Shown: positions 1 through 13,329, numbered from the stretch's first letter. The stretch: 64,000 nucleotides of DNA from Prinia subflava (GCF_021018805.1 NC_086247.1:142596102-142660101), one strand, 5' to 3'. Numbers and translations are program-made. Notes: generated by a model not told the origin, from the letters alone.

Positions 1-529
1 ATTATGAGAAGGCATCCACCCTCCTCCCCTCCGGAGTTACAAGAGACATTAAAAATAAAAAACCAAACTCTGCCCCAACTGCTTTCTACAGATGAAATAG
101 AATACTTTTTTTTTTTTTGTTACATAACCCAAGACATATTTTTACTACAGTATATCCTCCTGATAAGCTAAAAAGAGATATACTATCTTTGGAACAGGAA
201 ATATGCATAGAAAATTTACCCTAAATCAGTCATAGGTTCTACTTTACCTAGAATTTCCTTAATTTCCATTAAGAATAATGGGCTGGAGTGAGGTTACATT
301 AGCTGGATTCCAGGCACCCACCAAAGCCTCTGACTACCCTCTACAGCTGGACAGGGGAGAGAAAATATGATGAAGATTTTATGAGTTAAGGACCAGGAGA
401 GATTGCTTATGAAATACTGTCATGGGCAAAAATGGCTAGAATTAGGGATAGTAATTGAATTTATTACCAACAAAGTCAGAGCAGAATAATGAAAAGGTAA
501 AATAACACCTTAGAAACACCTATTTCCCG
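1..529. other. Unassigned AT-rich sequence
   Basis: No gene, RNA or recognisable repeat is visible. A run of T lies near 107-118. The only longer open frame overlapping the right edge belongs to the GC-rich repeat that follows. Confidence 0.5.
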
Positions 530-1170
530 CCTGTCCCTCATTTTCAGCTCTACCTCCTCCACCAGTTCCTCAGGGAGATGGGAAGTGGGGACTATGATCA
601 GTTTATCACAGGTTATTTCTTCTGCTGCTAAGGGAAAGGGATCCTTCCCCTCCTCCCACTGGGTCCCCCACAGGGTCACAGGTCCTACCAGAAAACCTGC
701 TCCAGCATGGGCTCCTCCCTCCATGGGTCTGCAGGTCCTTTCCTTGCTGTGCATACACTGCCAGGAGCCTGCTCCAGCCTCACAGCCTCCTCTCAGGCAT
801 CCACCCACCCTGGCAGTGGTCTCCTCCATGGATGGTGCAGCTCCACTTCCCCATGGACCTCTGTGGGCTGCAGGGGCACAGCTGCCTCCCCATGCTCTGG
901 CATCTGGAGCAGCTCTGCTCCTTCATTCTGCACTGTCCTTGGTGTCTGCGGAGTTGTTCCTCTTACATATTCTCACCCCACTCTTCTCTGGACACAATTA
1001 CTTCTGTGACTTTTTTCCTTTTTAAATCTGTTATTGTAGAGCTGATTGGCCCAGCCTTGGCCAGCTGTCTTGGAGCTGGCTGGGGTTGACCCTGCCAGAG
1101 GCTTCTCTAAAATGCCACCCCTCTAGCCCCCGTGCTATCTAAACCTGGCCATACAAACCCAAAACACAGG
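530..1170 (+). repeat. GC-rich ERV/LTR-like repeat fragment
   Basis: An abrupt GC-rich block in AT-rich surroundings. It carries repeated short phrases built on CTGCTCCAGC, CTCCTCCATGG and GGGCTGCAGG, followed by an AT-richer stretch and an end resembling CATACAAACCCAAAACA. This combination is what I recognise from an ERV-related LTR/internal family common in bird genomes. Terminal duplications were not found, so the limits are approximate and the orientation is inferred from the presumed 3' end. Open frames of 146, 117 and 100 codons inside the block reflect its base composition and show no protein domain. A GC-rich host element is the alternative. Confidence 0.45.
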
Positions 1171-2790
1171 GCCCCAGACATCTGGCAGGAAGTGCCTGCA
1201 TTTAGATACCCACATTTATATGGCTACATGTTAGCTAGGATAGCAAAGAACCACAGCCCAACCCACCTTCAGAGTCTGTCTTGGCCAGCATTATTAAAAA
1301 ATGGAATCAGCCACTGCTGAGATGACCTCAGAGGAGACTGGATTGTGTGGAATGCCCTTCTTAAGCCAGTTGTTGCCATTGTCACTGCTCCTGAGAAAAG
1401 GCAACACCTGAGCAGACTCTCAGGTTTTTGTCTGTTGTTTCGTCATTTGCTTTGGCCATATCCATTCCTGCACATATTGTATTTATTGGGAAGGTAAGGT
1501 CAATTTTTCATCATTTCTGAGATGTTATGAATTAGCAGGACTCTAGTAATTTCATGGACTCTAATAATTGTATATTGTAATTGCATTTTGCAGAAAATTC
1601 CAGGCTTGTGCCTGGAAATTTTTTTTTGAACCTGTGAAAAAGGCAGCACAAGCTGAAGTGCTGCATTCAGAGCAAAGTGACCTCTTTACTCGGCATCAGT
1701 TCTAAATCAGCTGGGTTTTTTTAACTAGCAGATTCTGAAGATCTGCTTCTCTTTTGTCTATCATATTGGAGACCAAATCTCCCTTGTCATCCCTCTCCCC
1801 TGAGAAAAGTTTTATTTGTGCTGAGTCTGGACTGGATCTGGAGTGGATTTAAATAAAGACTTTCTGAATTTTTCATGTCACTGTTCAGGTTGTTCCAAAC
1901 ATTAAATTAATTATAAACCAGTTTTCTTATATATTTTTATGAATCATATCTTAAGCCAAAACTGATGGTCTGGAAGAAAGGGGAAAAAAATCTGAGAAAG
2001 TGAGGCAGAAAACTTGTCTGTACTTGGAGACCAAGTTAATAATTTACTTGGAAGCAAAACTTGAGATGAGCTCTTTTGGATACTTCCAATGCTTTGTAAA
2101 ATCATTATATTGTACTGTCTGCTGTAATTTTTATTGCATGGTTGCGGCTTGCTCGAATTTCTAATATGTACTCTGCTAAACCTCTTCATCATGCCTATCT
2201 AGTCCAGCTTCCAAAGCAATATAGTAGAGTCTGAGAGCCCATAAGCTTCTCATATATCCCTTAAATCTGCAATATCCAAAAGCTAGTAATTTTCCTTGCT
2301 GTGCATACACTGAAAATCTTATTTTTCTTTGTGCTCAAACACAAGATCTATGCTACATGCAGAGGCTTTTTGTAAAAGGATGAAGAAAATTGGCTAGATT
2401 TTCTACTGGTTTAAACTTGGTGCAGCTCATTTGAAACTAGGATGATACTGATTTATCTCAGTTGAGGGTATGGCCTTATATAACATAATATTCTAGAAAA
2501 TATCTCTGAGCAAAGTAGCAATGAAGTAATATCACTGAGCATGAAGAAAATGCAATGAAGAAATATCAGGGGACATTTATTTTAAAGCACAATTCTATGC
2601 ATGCGTCAATATTTAGTAAAAGGCGCATGATTCTAGTACATGTACTTTATTTTTATATGCTGTACTAATCTGTAATCCCTAGCCATTACAAACTTCAGAT
2701 AATTACTGTGTTTAAAGCATTTTCAAGATCTTTGAGTGACTGGTGCTGTGTAGGTACACCTAATTGTTTTGTCTTGGTTTTTTTTAAATG
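1171..2790. other. Unassigned sequence
   Basis: No convincing gene. An imperfect inverted repeat at about 1594-1622 pairs TTCCAGGC with GCCTGGAA around a TTGT loop and runs into a T tract. Open frames here are 82 codons or shorter and unrecognised. Confidence 0.4.
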
Positions 2791-2834
2791 TCTTTTTCCT
2801 TCAGGCATTTGGAAATTCCCTTTGATCATTTGCC

Positions 2835-2975
2835 ATGGAAGCCATGCAGCTCATGGCAAGGCTACATGAACAATGTAATGCACAAGTGGGAGACTGGATT
2901 GGCAGCCACACAAAGAAGCATTCGGCCTCAAGACATAATGAAAGGTGGCATCTTTTTGAAAAAAATTTGAAATAA
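2835..2975 (+). other. Possible small terminal exon (46 codons)
   Basis: An ATG in a favourable context (TTTGCCATGG) opens a 46-codon frame ending in TAA at 2973-2975. It lies 30 bases downstream of a strong acceptor-like tract (T-rich, then TCCTTCAG ending near 2804). The stop overlaps an AATAAA at 2970-2975. The predicted peptide is hydrophilic and unusually rich in His, Lys, Arg and Trp, with helix-like starting residues MEAMQLMARLHEQ. An in-frame TGA precedes the ATG, so this would be a first coding or wholly contained coding exon. I do not recognise the peptide. Another reading frame across the same bases is also open for 60 codons, so chance is a real possibility. Confidence 0.2.
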
Positions 2976-5900
2976 ACTGTCAGAAATTTTCTTTCTCTTG
3001 GCCAATGCTCATCCTCTTCCTACACTTTAGTTTTGAAGTAAACCAAAGCTTTGTGAACAGACATTTGAAAATTTTCTTTTGCCTTTTCAACTCCATGTCT
3101 TTCTTCAGAAAGTAACTAAACTCACAGTGAAGACAGTTTCAAATTTCCAAAGAAAGCTAATAGTTGTATTTTCATTGTTTAATTAATTTATTAATGTTAC
3201 ACTGATTTTGCTATGCTACATTTGAGGGTGAGAGTTGCAAGGGAAGGTATGAAGAGATGAAGAATATAACATCCAGGTTTACTTGTAAGAATTTTTCAAA
3301 GTGCTGGCAAGTAAAGTTGAAATGAAACCCAAGTGGAGCATAGAAAAGATATTCAACCAGTGAATATTTTAACTATGTCACAGTTTTTCTGTGAAAAGGA
3401 TTTTTTAGTGAACTTTTAGACATTCAGAATGTGAATGGAATTCATCAACATATATCTTTTTCTTTTATGTTTTTTGGACTTTGCTTTTTTATAGAATTAT
3501 AATGGAATGAAAACCATGTTTTTGAGTTCTGAATAAACTCTACAGTAGCATTCAGTTGTTCTGTTTTTTGTTGGCAGACAGAAAATTGAACCTGTAAATA
3601 TAAAAATTCACTGATGTATCTGACTTCTGCTGGGGTCATAAAGCATTGGTAAATGCTAAACAATTTACTGAGCTATTGCATTACTTTTTCAGAGTATGTG
3701 GTCTACAGCTAAAGAGGAGAGTGTCAGCATTCACATTTGAGCAACTTCCAACTACAGATTAAATACCTCACTGTTTTTTACTTTTTTTTCTCCCACACAA
3801 CTACCTCTTTGGAAGCATAAGCGTCATTTAATGTCTGTGTTTTACTAATAATGGGTTTTGTGTAAACCAAAAATTGTCAAGGTAAAGAGTATGACCTCCT
3901 GCATTCTCTCTTTAGTCCTGTGTTACAGCACTGCACCTCATTTGTTACCTAACTGCACTTCACTGCAAAAGCTAATTACAGTTAAAATTAAACTCCATAG
4001 AGTGTGTCCTGCCACCTTTTAGCTGCTAGACACAAAGAGGCTGTTTCCTGTGTATTCACCTCTTGTTTAGAAGATTCATGTTTATCTAATGTGAAGTCAA
4101 TATTATTGTCCTGAAAAGAGTTAGAGTATTGCTAACAATCCATCAGGGAGTGCTTCTTTATAGCACTGATGCTATGCTCTAGTGGCTCAGAAACCATTTA
4201 ACAGTGCTAAGATTCTGATCTACCTTGGTGCATTAACATTCAAACCATCATTTATCTCTTCTTAAATGCTTAACAATAAAATAGTTCATCGTCTTTAACA
4301 GTCAGGTATTTTGTAAGGGGAAGGAAGGAGAGGATGAAATACCAATGGAAGCAGTGGAAAAATACAGAGAAACAAGAACCAAACACTCTAGGTCTCCCTC
4401 CATGCAATACACACCAATATATAATGTATAACATAGGAATCAGGAGGTCTGGGTGGGTCTGTATCTCTTAAAGTATAGAAATTTATCTATGGATGAGCTG
4501 GAAGCACTATGTAACTTTTATATTGGATGGAGAGAATTAGGCCTCCAGAACATGACTTATTCTAGGATGAGATGAAAGCTTCTTTAATTGATATTTTATC
4601 TCTATTGTCCCTAAGAGGAACATAGGCTGGGTAGCTGTGATTCCAGAATTGAAACTTGGAGGTATCTAAGTTAGGGCAGTGAATTGAGGTGTGGATGTCT
4701 ATTGCTTGCTTTGGTTTTGTGAGTGTGGAAAAATCCCAGAATTTTCCTTCTGAAATGCATAATCTGGTTTATTATTATAATATCTTTGCATTATTCTGTC
4801 AATGACAATGACAGTCTCCTCTCTAAACCATTCAGGATATCCCATAGGTAAGTAGTTACATAAATATATATTTGCAAAAAAGAAAAAAAATTAGGGAGGG
4901 AAACACTAAAAATTTTATATTAAAATTTTATATTAATAGGGATATGCTTGTATGTAGAAGAACTAGAGAAATGTTTTCTGTGTTTTGTTGCATATAATAG
5001 AGCAAAGTGGGGCTGAAGGTTTAGGATCTGTTTCAAAGCATGAGTCTATGCTGCAGAGTTTCACAGAATGCAGGAGGTACCTGTGCTGGGCCCAGGAGCC
5101 ACCCCATCGTGTCCTGACCCACCCTTTCCATAACTTCTGTCACCTGCCGTGGTCACCAGTCCTTTGAAGATACACTTGAAACACAGAGACACTCCTCTAG
5201 TGCTGCCCAGCACAATTCTGCCTCTTTATACATGTTCAGTTTTTCCACAAACACAGGTGGTGTTCATTTGTGAGGGCAGCCTGTATTAAAAACTTACTGC
5301 AAGTAAAAAATGCAAATGTTTTAAAATTAACTCTGTGCAATTTTCTTATAAGTTCTGTCTTTGTGATACCATTTTGTTACTATATTTTTGGAGGGGTGGG
5401 GGGAGATGAGAGGGGGAGATATTGGTTGGTTGATTTTTAAACACTTTTTTCCCTTGCTGTCCCTGTTCCAGTACAAAAAGCACAAAAAGCAGTGAGGAAA
5501 TAAGGGTTCAGCTGTAATCTCATTCTCCCATTGTACCTCCTTCAAGATCTTTAGAATTGCTCCTGCCTTGCTGGAACTGGTTTGCGTGAGATTAGAGTCA
5601 GGCTTCACTGCTTTGTTTTAGACTGTCATTTTTTTAGAGATTTTAACTTTACACTGTTTATTTTTGCTGCTTCTCCATTTGTTTATTCATCTTTCAACCT
5701 CCTGTTTAAAGGATTTTACTAGAACAGGATGAGAAAAAATTACAATGATCACACAACCCGCTAACGTTCTGCTGAAGTACAAAAAGGAAGATTACTTTTG
5801 GTAGCAAAAGAACTGTTATGAATAGAGAGATATTTTGTCTTTTTGCTGTTAGCAATGTATTAGTTTTTCTTTTAGTGGATAATACTGTTACATTTATCCT

Positions 5901-7680
5901 TTGATTTTAACAATGTCACATTCACACAAGAAGGTCATTTAACCTTGTGTTTGGTAGGCAAACACATAAAGCTGCAAGATAGCATGTAATGCAAACTATT
6001 TTCAAATTGGGTCCGGGAATTAGAATGACAGAATGAGTGAACTCCAGATTTGAAGAGCAAACATTTAATGTGGCATGTTCAGCATTGGCCAACTTGATTA
6101 GATTAAATGCCATATTTTCATGCAAGATGTAAATATTGAACTACAGCTCTACGCTGTAGATCAAAGCTGTTTGCTTGGCTGAGATGATTAAATAAGGGTT
6201 AATAAATATAACCTCTGTTAAATCTTCTATAACCAAATTTATCTCTCAGCTTCACCTACCGTAGAATTAATAACTAAAGCTGGTAATTGTGAGCCAGAAC
6301 ATTTAGGCACAATATCTCTTGAGCAGAGTGTTTGATATTTGCTCAGAGCAAGAGTTGTAATAGACTGACAGTCACAGCAAATGAACTGGTTCTCATTAGC
6401 TGGTCTGGACAGAGGAAGGTGCAGGGGTGATCTGACCATCTTGTTCTTGGTGTGCCAAAATGTGATATGACAATTACTAGTTGTGTGCATCTTCTGCTGC
6501 AAGGCACAGTAGGAAAAGGTTCAGGGCTTTGGCAGATACCCTGGTGCCTTTGACCAAGTAGAACTTGCAAAGGGAGACTCCCACCTCTTCCAGAGTAGAA
6601 GACCCAATGAAAATTAAGGTGAGAGAAACAGGAGAAAGAAAAAAAGTCTTTGTGAGGAAGTTCGTATTCTTGAATTTTTTTCTATTAAAGAATATTTTCT
6701 ATTTTAAGACAACTATTTAAGTTTTGTCATTTAGCAGGCAACAGACATCAATAGACAGGGAGTGACAAAGATGAAAAATTCATGTTCAGTGCCTCTGGCA
6801 ACTTTTCTACTCTGTGGCCAGCTATCTTATTGTGGTGAATTGGATCCTCTTTGCCTTCAACACACAAGGTGAGATTTCTGGAATTTCTGTTTACCTATCA
6901 GCAGTCCTTAAAGAGATGTGTCTGTCTCTATTTTAGAGTTTGAAATACTAATCATACTCTACCAATCTTGACAGAATTTATCATAAGACAAATAATGACA
7001 TTGGAATGATGGATGAATTTATCAAGGAAGATGATAAGCAAGTGCATGCTAGTGCTGGCTGAGATAGGCAAAGATGGAGCATATACTGCATGGAGGCTCA
7101 CCCCAGATTACAGGATAAAAGAAAGATGAATTATACTGTGCCAACCAGCATGCCCAGAATTTTACAAAGTTTTTTCAGAATTTGCATTTCACTGCTTTGA
7201 CTGGTGTCTGGCACTAAGAAATTTTCAGAAAAACCACATGCAAGCTATTTTTTGTCCTTGAGAAGGGAAAAAAATATAACTTTTCAAGAATATTTGTTTT
7301 ATCCACATGTCTTAAAAAGCCCTTTATTAAAGAAGGTCCTAAAACAGAAAAAAACCACAGAATATCAGACTCTTTCTGCACATGGTAGATACTCTGGCTT
7401 TACTTGTGAATGGTATTAGAACCATGATAATTTCTAATAATTATTATAGTATCAGACATAAAAATAAAGTATTGTATGGGAAAAGAAGTGTAACTGTGAG
7501 AAAAGTGAGTTCTGTTATTATAGCAAGCTTATTATTACATCCTGCTGCTGCTTTTGATAATTTTGAAGATAGTGTTAGGGATAGGTTGCTTTTCTCTCTC
7601 AGACTGATTTCAGGTTATAAACTCTACACTCCACAAGTAGAAAATCATTTATTGCATTTTAGATAGGGAAAATATACTCT
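2976..7680. other. Unassigned AT-rich sequence
   Basis: No gene, RNA or clear transposon remnant recognised. A 13-bp tandem duplication of the form AAATTTTATATTA lies at about 4910-4936. Open frames up to 94 codons occur on both strands, without domains or supporting signals. Confidence 0.4.
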
Positions 7681-7710
7681 ATGCCTTTCTTCTCTTCATG
7701 AAACCCTGTT

Positions 7711-8211
7711 TTGGAATACTGTCTGTGCAAGTGCTGGGGATTCAGCTACAACAAGCCTGGAAGGGAGAGAGGGAGAGATGAGGCACAAAGGTTTAATGGC
7801 TCTGCAGGAACTGAGCAGCTTGTTAGGGCAGGGATGTGTAACAGGGGCAAGAAAAGGCAGCCAGGCACGGCACAAAGCACGTGTCCCAAAGCCAGAATTC
7901 TGATTGCAAAGATCTGCCATTCAAGACGTGACATTATCCCCAGAAAGGCAAGCAATTACAATGTGGAAGTCCTGCAACAAAAACTGGACTTGCTTCAGCC
8001 AGGACAATCTATTTGGATTTTGACAAATGGCCTGAGCCTGCATGAGGAAAAGGACAGTGACACTGCAGGGACAGCTGGGAATGAGGTCCTGGAGCTGCAG
8101 GACTGCAAGAGGGCAAGAAGGAGCAAGTGGAAAGAACTGAGGGAACTAAGTCAAGGAAATGCATTCAGAGCAGTGTACACAGCAACCAAGCCATGTGGCA
8201 AAACTGCTTGA
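7711..8211 (+). other. Unrecognised 166-codon open frame
   Basis: The longest plus-strand open frame in the window, set in a locally GC-richer block (about 7690-8260). The predicted product is basic, with a segment that could be a short amphipathic helix (residues around 82-96, VEVLQQKLDLLQPGQS). It has no signal peptide, membrane segment or motif that I can name. The ATG is not in a strong initiation context, and no promoter, splice or polyadenylation arrangement supports it. It could be a decayed repeat, part of a long non-coding transcript, or chance. Confidence 0.15.
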
Positions 8212-9083
8212 GTGGCAGACTGCCACCTCTGTAGTGGCACACAAGGTTCAAGTTTAGCACTGACAGTACTTCTGATCCGCTGTAACTAAACCAACAAATG
8301 TGACAAAAACATCAGGAGTGGGAAAGATTCATGTTGATATACAAAGAGAGGGAATGGCCAAAAGAATACCCAACATAGCTACAGTTCTTTGAGTTTTAAG
8401 AAGTTTTTCATAAGAATTTCTTCCCTAAAAGGAAGGCAGAAAGGCTCAGTTTCTTTATGCATAAGAAGGAAATATCAAAGAAATAGGAAGAGGTAATATC
8501 TTTTCTTAGGATTCTTTTAAGAAAGGAGGATGATGATTATATTTACAAAAGAGCTGTTTTCTGTGCCCATAAATTCAAAGGACAGGATGGAAGTTTTAGC
8601 ACTAGGGTCTGTGTTATTTTAATGGAATGCAAATTACTATTTTTAACATATGCACCTAATAATTCAGAGGCTGTTGTCTTTGATGAGGCCTTCAGGGCAA
8701 TTTCACAGGAAAGATGGAATATTTCTGTCACATAAGAGAACTTCATCTACACTTCATTCACTGAAAAATATAAAGATGAAAAACCATGCTTCAGTCAAAG
8801 AAGGGAAGATAAAAGATTTAGATAATGGAACTAAAGCTTGTGTGTTGGCAGAGAGATGAGATTCTTCATGAAAAGGATTTTAGTTAATTCCTCCAGGCAC
8901 ACACAGTTCATATTTCTGGCAAGACAGCCAGACATACTGGGTGCATGAGCAAATGAAAATACAACTGGTGTCTTACAGACACACAAACATGAGTACTTGT
9001 GATAATCAGAGTACACAAATATCTACTGCAACAGTGATAATTTTAGCACGTTTTTGCTAAATTCTGAGAGCAGTTCATGGAGG
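8212..9083. other. Unassigned sequence
   Basis: Nothing recognisable. It is AT-rich, with only short open frames on both strands. Confidence 0.4.
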
Positions 9084-9762
9084 ATTATCACAGAGCATTA
9101 TCATAGAGGACTGGGGGCTCTGGTGGTTGAGATGCTTGGCCTGATCTGGCAGTGTGCACCTGCAGTCCAGAAAGCCACATGTACCCTGGGCTGCATCCCA
9201 GCAGTGTGGCCAGCAGGTGAGGGAGGGGATTCTCCCCTCTGCTTGCCCTGGTGGGACCTCACCTGGAGCACTGTGTCCAGCTCTGGGGTCCTCAGCACAG
9301 GAAGGACCTGGTACTGTCTGAGTCCAGAGGTTACATGAGGATGACCAGAGGGAGGGAGGCCCTCTCCTATGAGGGAGGGGTGAGAGAATTTGGATTATTT
9401 TAGCCTGGAGAAGAGAAGCCTGTGGGGTGACCTTACTGCAGCCTTGCAGTACCTGAAGGGAGTCTACAAGAAGGCTGGGAAAGAACTTTTTGCAATGTGT
9501 AGTGACCACAGGGCATGGCCTTAAACAGAAAGACAGTAGGGTTAGATTAAATATAAAGAGGAAATTCTTTATTGTGGAGGTGGTGAGACACAGGAAGTAT
9601 TCCAGGCTGGGCTGGGTGGGGTTTGAGCAACCTGTTGTAGTGGAAGTTCTCCCTGCCTGTGGAAGGGGGTTGGAATCAGATGCTCTTAAAGGTCCCTTCC
9701 AACCAAAACCATTCTGTGATTTTATGACTGATTCTGTGACAGGTTCTATGAATCTGTGATAA
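9084..9762 (+). mobile_element. CR1 LINE 3' fragment
   Basis: The order of phrases is that of the 3' end of a chicken-repeat-1 LINE: GATCTGGCAGTGTGCACCTG, then GGCTGCATCCCAGCAGTGTG, then CACCTGGAGCACTGTGTCCA, then TTTAGCCTGGAGAAGAGAAG, then GGTCCCTTCCAACC with a tail of degenerate TTCTGTGATT units at 9712-9758. Reverse transcriptase is absent (5' truncated), as is usual for CR1. A short internal deletion lies near 9310-9340. Stops and indels show it is an inactive copy. Open frames of 144 and 94 codons overlapping it are not genes. Confidence 0.9.
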
Positions 9763-12121
9763 TTAACACTATTAGGCTAAGAGTCCTTTTTCTTTTCTTG
9801 CAACAAAATATGTTCTGTATTCACTGCTTAAATTAAAAATTAATATTATGATATTGTGTTCATGCAGAAATTTAACACAAGATGAGAGGATCTGTGAAAA
9901 TACAAGTTTCCTGAAGCCATGTACCCTCTGTTTCCAAGAGATCATGCAGGTAGAATTCATCAGGATTAAATCTTTTGTGAGTCCTAGGTTTTGACACTGC
10001 TGACAATGTTAGTAGAGCCAGCTTGACCCTGTATAGCCTGACACAGAAGGACTCTGCTCTAGATTCTCCAGCTTTAGGTACTCTGAAGGACGCCACTGCC
10101 CTGCTTACTTTGTTTTTTTTGCCTGTGACCAGTGAGAGTCTCCCTACCCTATAGGTATGTTTGCATCACTTTAAAAGCAAGAAATAAAAACATGTTTAAT
10201 CTAGCAAAGCAAAGGGTTGAGGTTTTGTTTCATGGATACAATTTTTAATCCTATATCTGACAGGCAGACCTTGTCATTAATGCAGGGTTGCTTCTGAGGT
10301 ATTCTTCAGATCTGGAACTATGGAGCCAATTCAGCTGCTGGTGCATCTGCTGAGAACATGAGATATTCATGAACGGGTCTCCAGCTCATGGCTAGGGATA
10401 CCAGAACTCTTCTGTATCTTTCCATCCACAGCAGAACCTTTTGTCTTTAAATTTTTTATTTACAGGGATATACATTACTGTGCCTTTGATTAGAACTGCA
10501 CATTTGTGATACTGCAGATGAAAGATTTAGGGGGGTTGTGTATATTTTTTGGGTTTTTTAAGTAAAAAGTATTTGATGTATGGATTCTTCTTTTGAAGTT
10601 TCCTTTCTGTCTGTGCAGCAAACTGAGCTACAGAGTAACCTCACTCCTCTGCCTTCCAAGAGGGTGGGATGTGCTCCACCACACTTTCTCATAGCTTAAT
10701 TCTACCTTTGAATTATAATAAGTATACTCTAGAGCATCGACTCAGCCACTTGTTACTTACTCTGCAGAAGGCAGGGCTGGAATATGAGGAAGAAAATGAC
10801 AAATTTGACATTTAAAATGGTTTTTCCAAATGAGCTCTCTTGTTTGCCCTTTCGCCAGCTTGGGCAAACTGTCTGACTGTCACAAGCAGCTGAAGAGATA
10901 AGCAAATCCTTCCCTTCTAATTAAAAAAAAAAGACACTGATAACAGGTATGACAGATAGTATCATATTTTATTATTAAATTAGAAGCAGCAAATTACAAT
11001 TTGAATCTATTCCATATTGTTACTCCCTTCTTGCTGTATATGACATTTAGCTTCAAGACGAAGAAAATAAATTGATAAAAAAATCAATACTGCATATTTA
11101 ATGGACTGAAAATTTGCTAAGTGATGATTTTTGAGGTTTATTATAAAAATGTCATATAATAATATAAATGTAAATAGGAAATTTTTAATAAGGAGTGAAT
11201 TCTTAGAGACTTATTTTTCACCTCGTTCAGATTTTATCAATGATTTAGGAGGAAGCATGAAAACAGTTTACATAAACAAGAAGATAACAAATATATAACA
11301 AAATATAAGCGAATGAGAACAAAACTCATGCTGATATACCCATGGTACAGGAAGATTTGATATTGGGAAGAGCACCTTAGAAAAGAATTGTGAATCATTC
11401 TGCCTGAGTGCTGGGGATTGGAGATGGTGCTCTGCTGAGGTTACTTTCAGCTTTGTATATCTTTGATTCTACAGAAATCATGATTAAACAGAAAAAGCTC
11501 CCAGATCAACACTGTAGCTGCAAAGAGCTAATATGATATTCAGACAACTTAATAGGGGAAAACCTTACTACAATGTAATGTTATTATAATAATGTTCCAA
11601 TAGAAACAAAACAACCAGTGTATTGATATCTTTGAGAGGTTTTCAGGAAGCAGCATGAAAGTGACCACAGTATTGTAAGATGTGCTCTAAAAAATGAAAA
11701 GCAATCAAAATGTTCATGTCTAAAGTTTATACATCCATGGCTTGGTGATAGTGCCATTTCATAGCACCCCCTTTTCCCACCTCTTGATACCAAGCCCCAC
11801 TGAGATATTGAAAAACATGTTTGTGAAACTATGCAAAGAATTAGAGCAGAAGAGCACTGGCCTAACAAATGCATATTCCTTTTTCCAGGAAAAGAAGAAT
11901 CCAGGATAAGCAGATGAGGAGTGAAGGGACCTCACATAAGTGTTGTTATTTCTAAAAGTACAGCCTCACTTCCAAGACAGTCAAAATTATGTTTGATTTT
12001 CTGTTTGAGGAAGACTCATGCTTTTAAGAAAAACAAACAATGTGGAGCTGAGTTTAATGTCATGGAAAAAGGGCAGCCTGGACCCACTTTGAGAGAAGGA
12101 CACACACTGCCATGCTGACAT
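9763..12121. other. Unassigned AT-rich sequence
   Basis: No gene recognised. An A10 run lies at about 10923-10932. A very AT-rich patch spans about 10950-11330. Open frames reach 96 codons without support. Confidence 0.4.
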
Positions 12122-12245
12122 GTAGAACCACAGAATCACAGACCATTCTGAGCTGGAAGGGACCCACGAGGGTCACCAAGTCCAGCTCTTGAGTGAGTGG
12201 CCTGTACAGGGATCACAGCCTCGCTGCTCTTGTCACCATCTGTGC
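12122..12245 (-). mobile_element. CR1 LINE 3' end, antisense
   Basis: This starts with ACCACAGAATCACAGACCAT and continues GAGCTGGAAGGGACCCACGA and GTCACCAAGTCCAGCTC, the reverse complement of a CR1 3' terminus. It is immediately followed by a sense-strand CR1 piece, so the two copies are head to head or one element has been rearranged. Confidence 0.8.
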
Positions 12246-12289
12246 CCTGAGCTGATCTCAGGGTAGTGCCATGGCACAGAGTGACACTG

Positions 12290-13115
12290 GTGACACTGCA
12301 GTGGGAAGAGCTGCTGGCTCCCTTGAGGGCAGAGAGACCTCAGCAAAAGAGAGCTGGACAATCACCAGCCATGGGCAAGAGCAGGATTCTGGCATGGAGC
12401 AACCCTGGCCAAGAGTACAAACCAGGGCAAGGGGCTGGAGAACAGGAACACAGGAAGAGAACTCATTGATGGCAAGCTGAACTTGAGCAGCAGTGCCCTG
12501 GCAGCCAGGAGGGCCAGCCCTGTCCTGGGGACAGCAGGCACAGCCAGGCAAGGGAGGGATTGTCCCCTCTGCTCTGGGCTGGGCAGCCTCACCTCGAGTG
12601 CTGGGGGCAGTTTGGGCATCTTATTATAAAAAAAGCCATTAAACTATTGAAAAGTGTCCAAAGGAGGGCAAAGATGGTGAAGGGCCGTGAGGGGAAGCCA
12701 CAGGAGGAGTGGCTGAAGTGACTTGGTCTGTTCAGCTGAAAAAGAAGAGACAGGGGGATGTCACTGCAGTTACAACATCCTCAGAGAGGGAGTGGAGGGA
12801 CAGGTACTGATCTCTGTGTTCCTGTGATCAGTAACATGACTCAAGAAAATGGCATGAAGGAATCAGGGGAGGTTTGGGATGGATATCAGGAAAAGGTTCT
12901 TCACCCATGGGGTGGTTGGGCACTGGAACAGGCTTCCCAGGGAAATGATCACAGTGCCAAGCCTTTCTGGGTTCAAAAAGCATTTGGAAATTGCTCTCAG
13001 GCACATGGAGGAATTCTTAGGGTGGGTGCCCTGCACAGGGCCAGGAGTTGGACTCAATGATGCTGATGTCCCCTCCAACTTAGCATATTCTATGAATACA
13101 CGCCAGGGATCTCTT
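12290..13115 (+). mobile_element. CR1 LINE 3' fragment
   Basis: Sense CR1 phrases are AACTTGAGCAGCAGTGCCCT, GGGATTGTCCCCTCTGCTCT, TCTGTTCAGCTGAAAAAGAA, GGATATCAGGAAAAGGTTCT, GGCACTGGAACAGGCTTCCC and CCAGGAGTTGGACTCAATGA. It ends in TTCTATGAATACA near 13100. The CTCTCAGGCACATGG stretch marks a different CR1 subfamily from the copy at 9.1-9.8 kb. The left edge is uncertain. Overlapping open frames (100-115 codons on both strands) are consequences of the repeat. Confidence 0.88.
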
Positions 13116-13329
13116 AGATCAGAAGAAGCAGGTTTGAAAAGCAAAGAGAGGGGATGGGGCAGTGCTGCTGCTGTTGAGAGCACAATTTTGTATGTGGCTG
13201 AACACATTGGCTCTCACACAGGCTGACATTAATTACACCATCCTCTCCAGCTCCCTCATGGGGGGCAGCAGAGGGGCACTGCTGAGCTCTCTGGTGAGCA
13301 AGAACAAGAAATGAAGGAAATGAAATGAA

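Noticed and set aside
585..1025. 146-codon frame in the GC-rich block
   Set aside because: The block looks like an ERV-derived repeat. The product is low in sequence logic, and three frames are open at once, as expected from base composition.
9075..9509. 144-codon minus-strand frame
   Set aside because: Antisense to a 5'-truncated CR1 copy.
12879..13226. 115-codon frame with a plausible-looking protein
   Set aside because: It is a translation of the CR1 3' region, which often stays open by chance in one frame.
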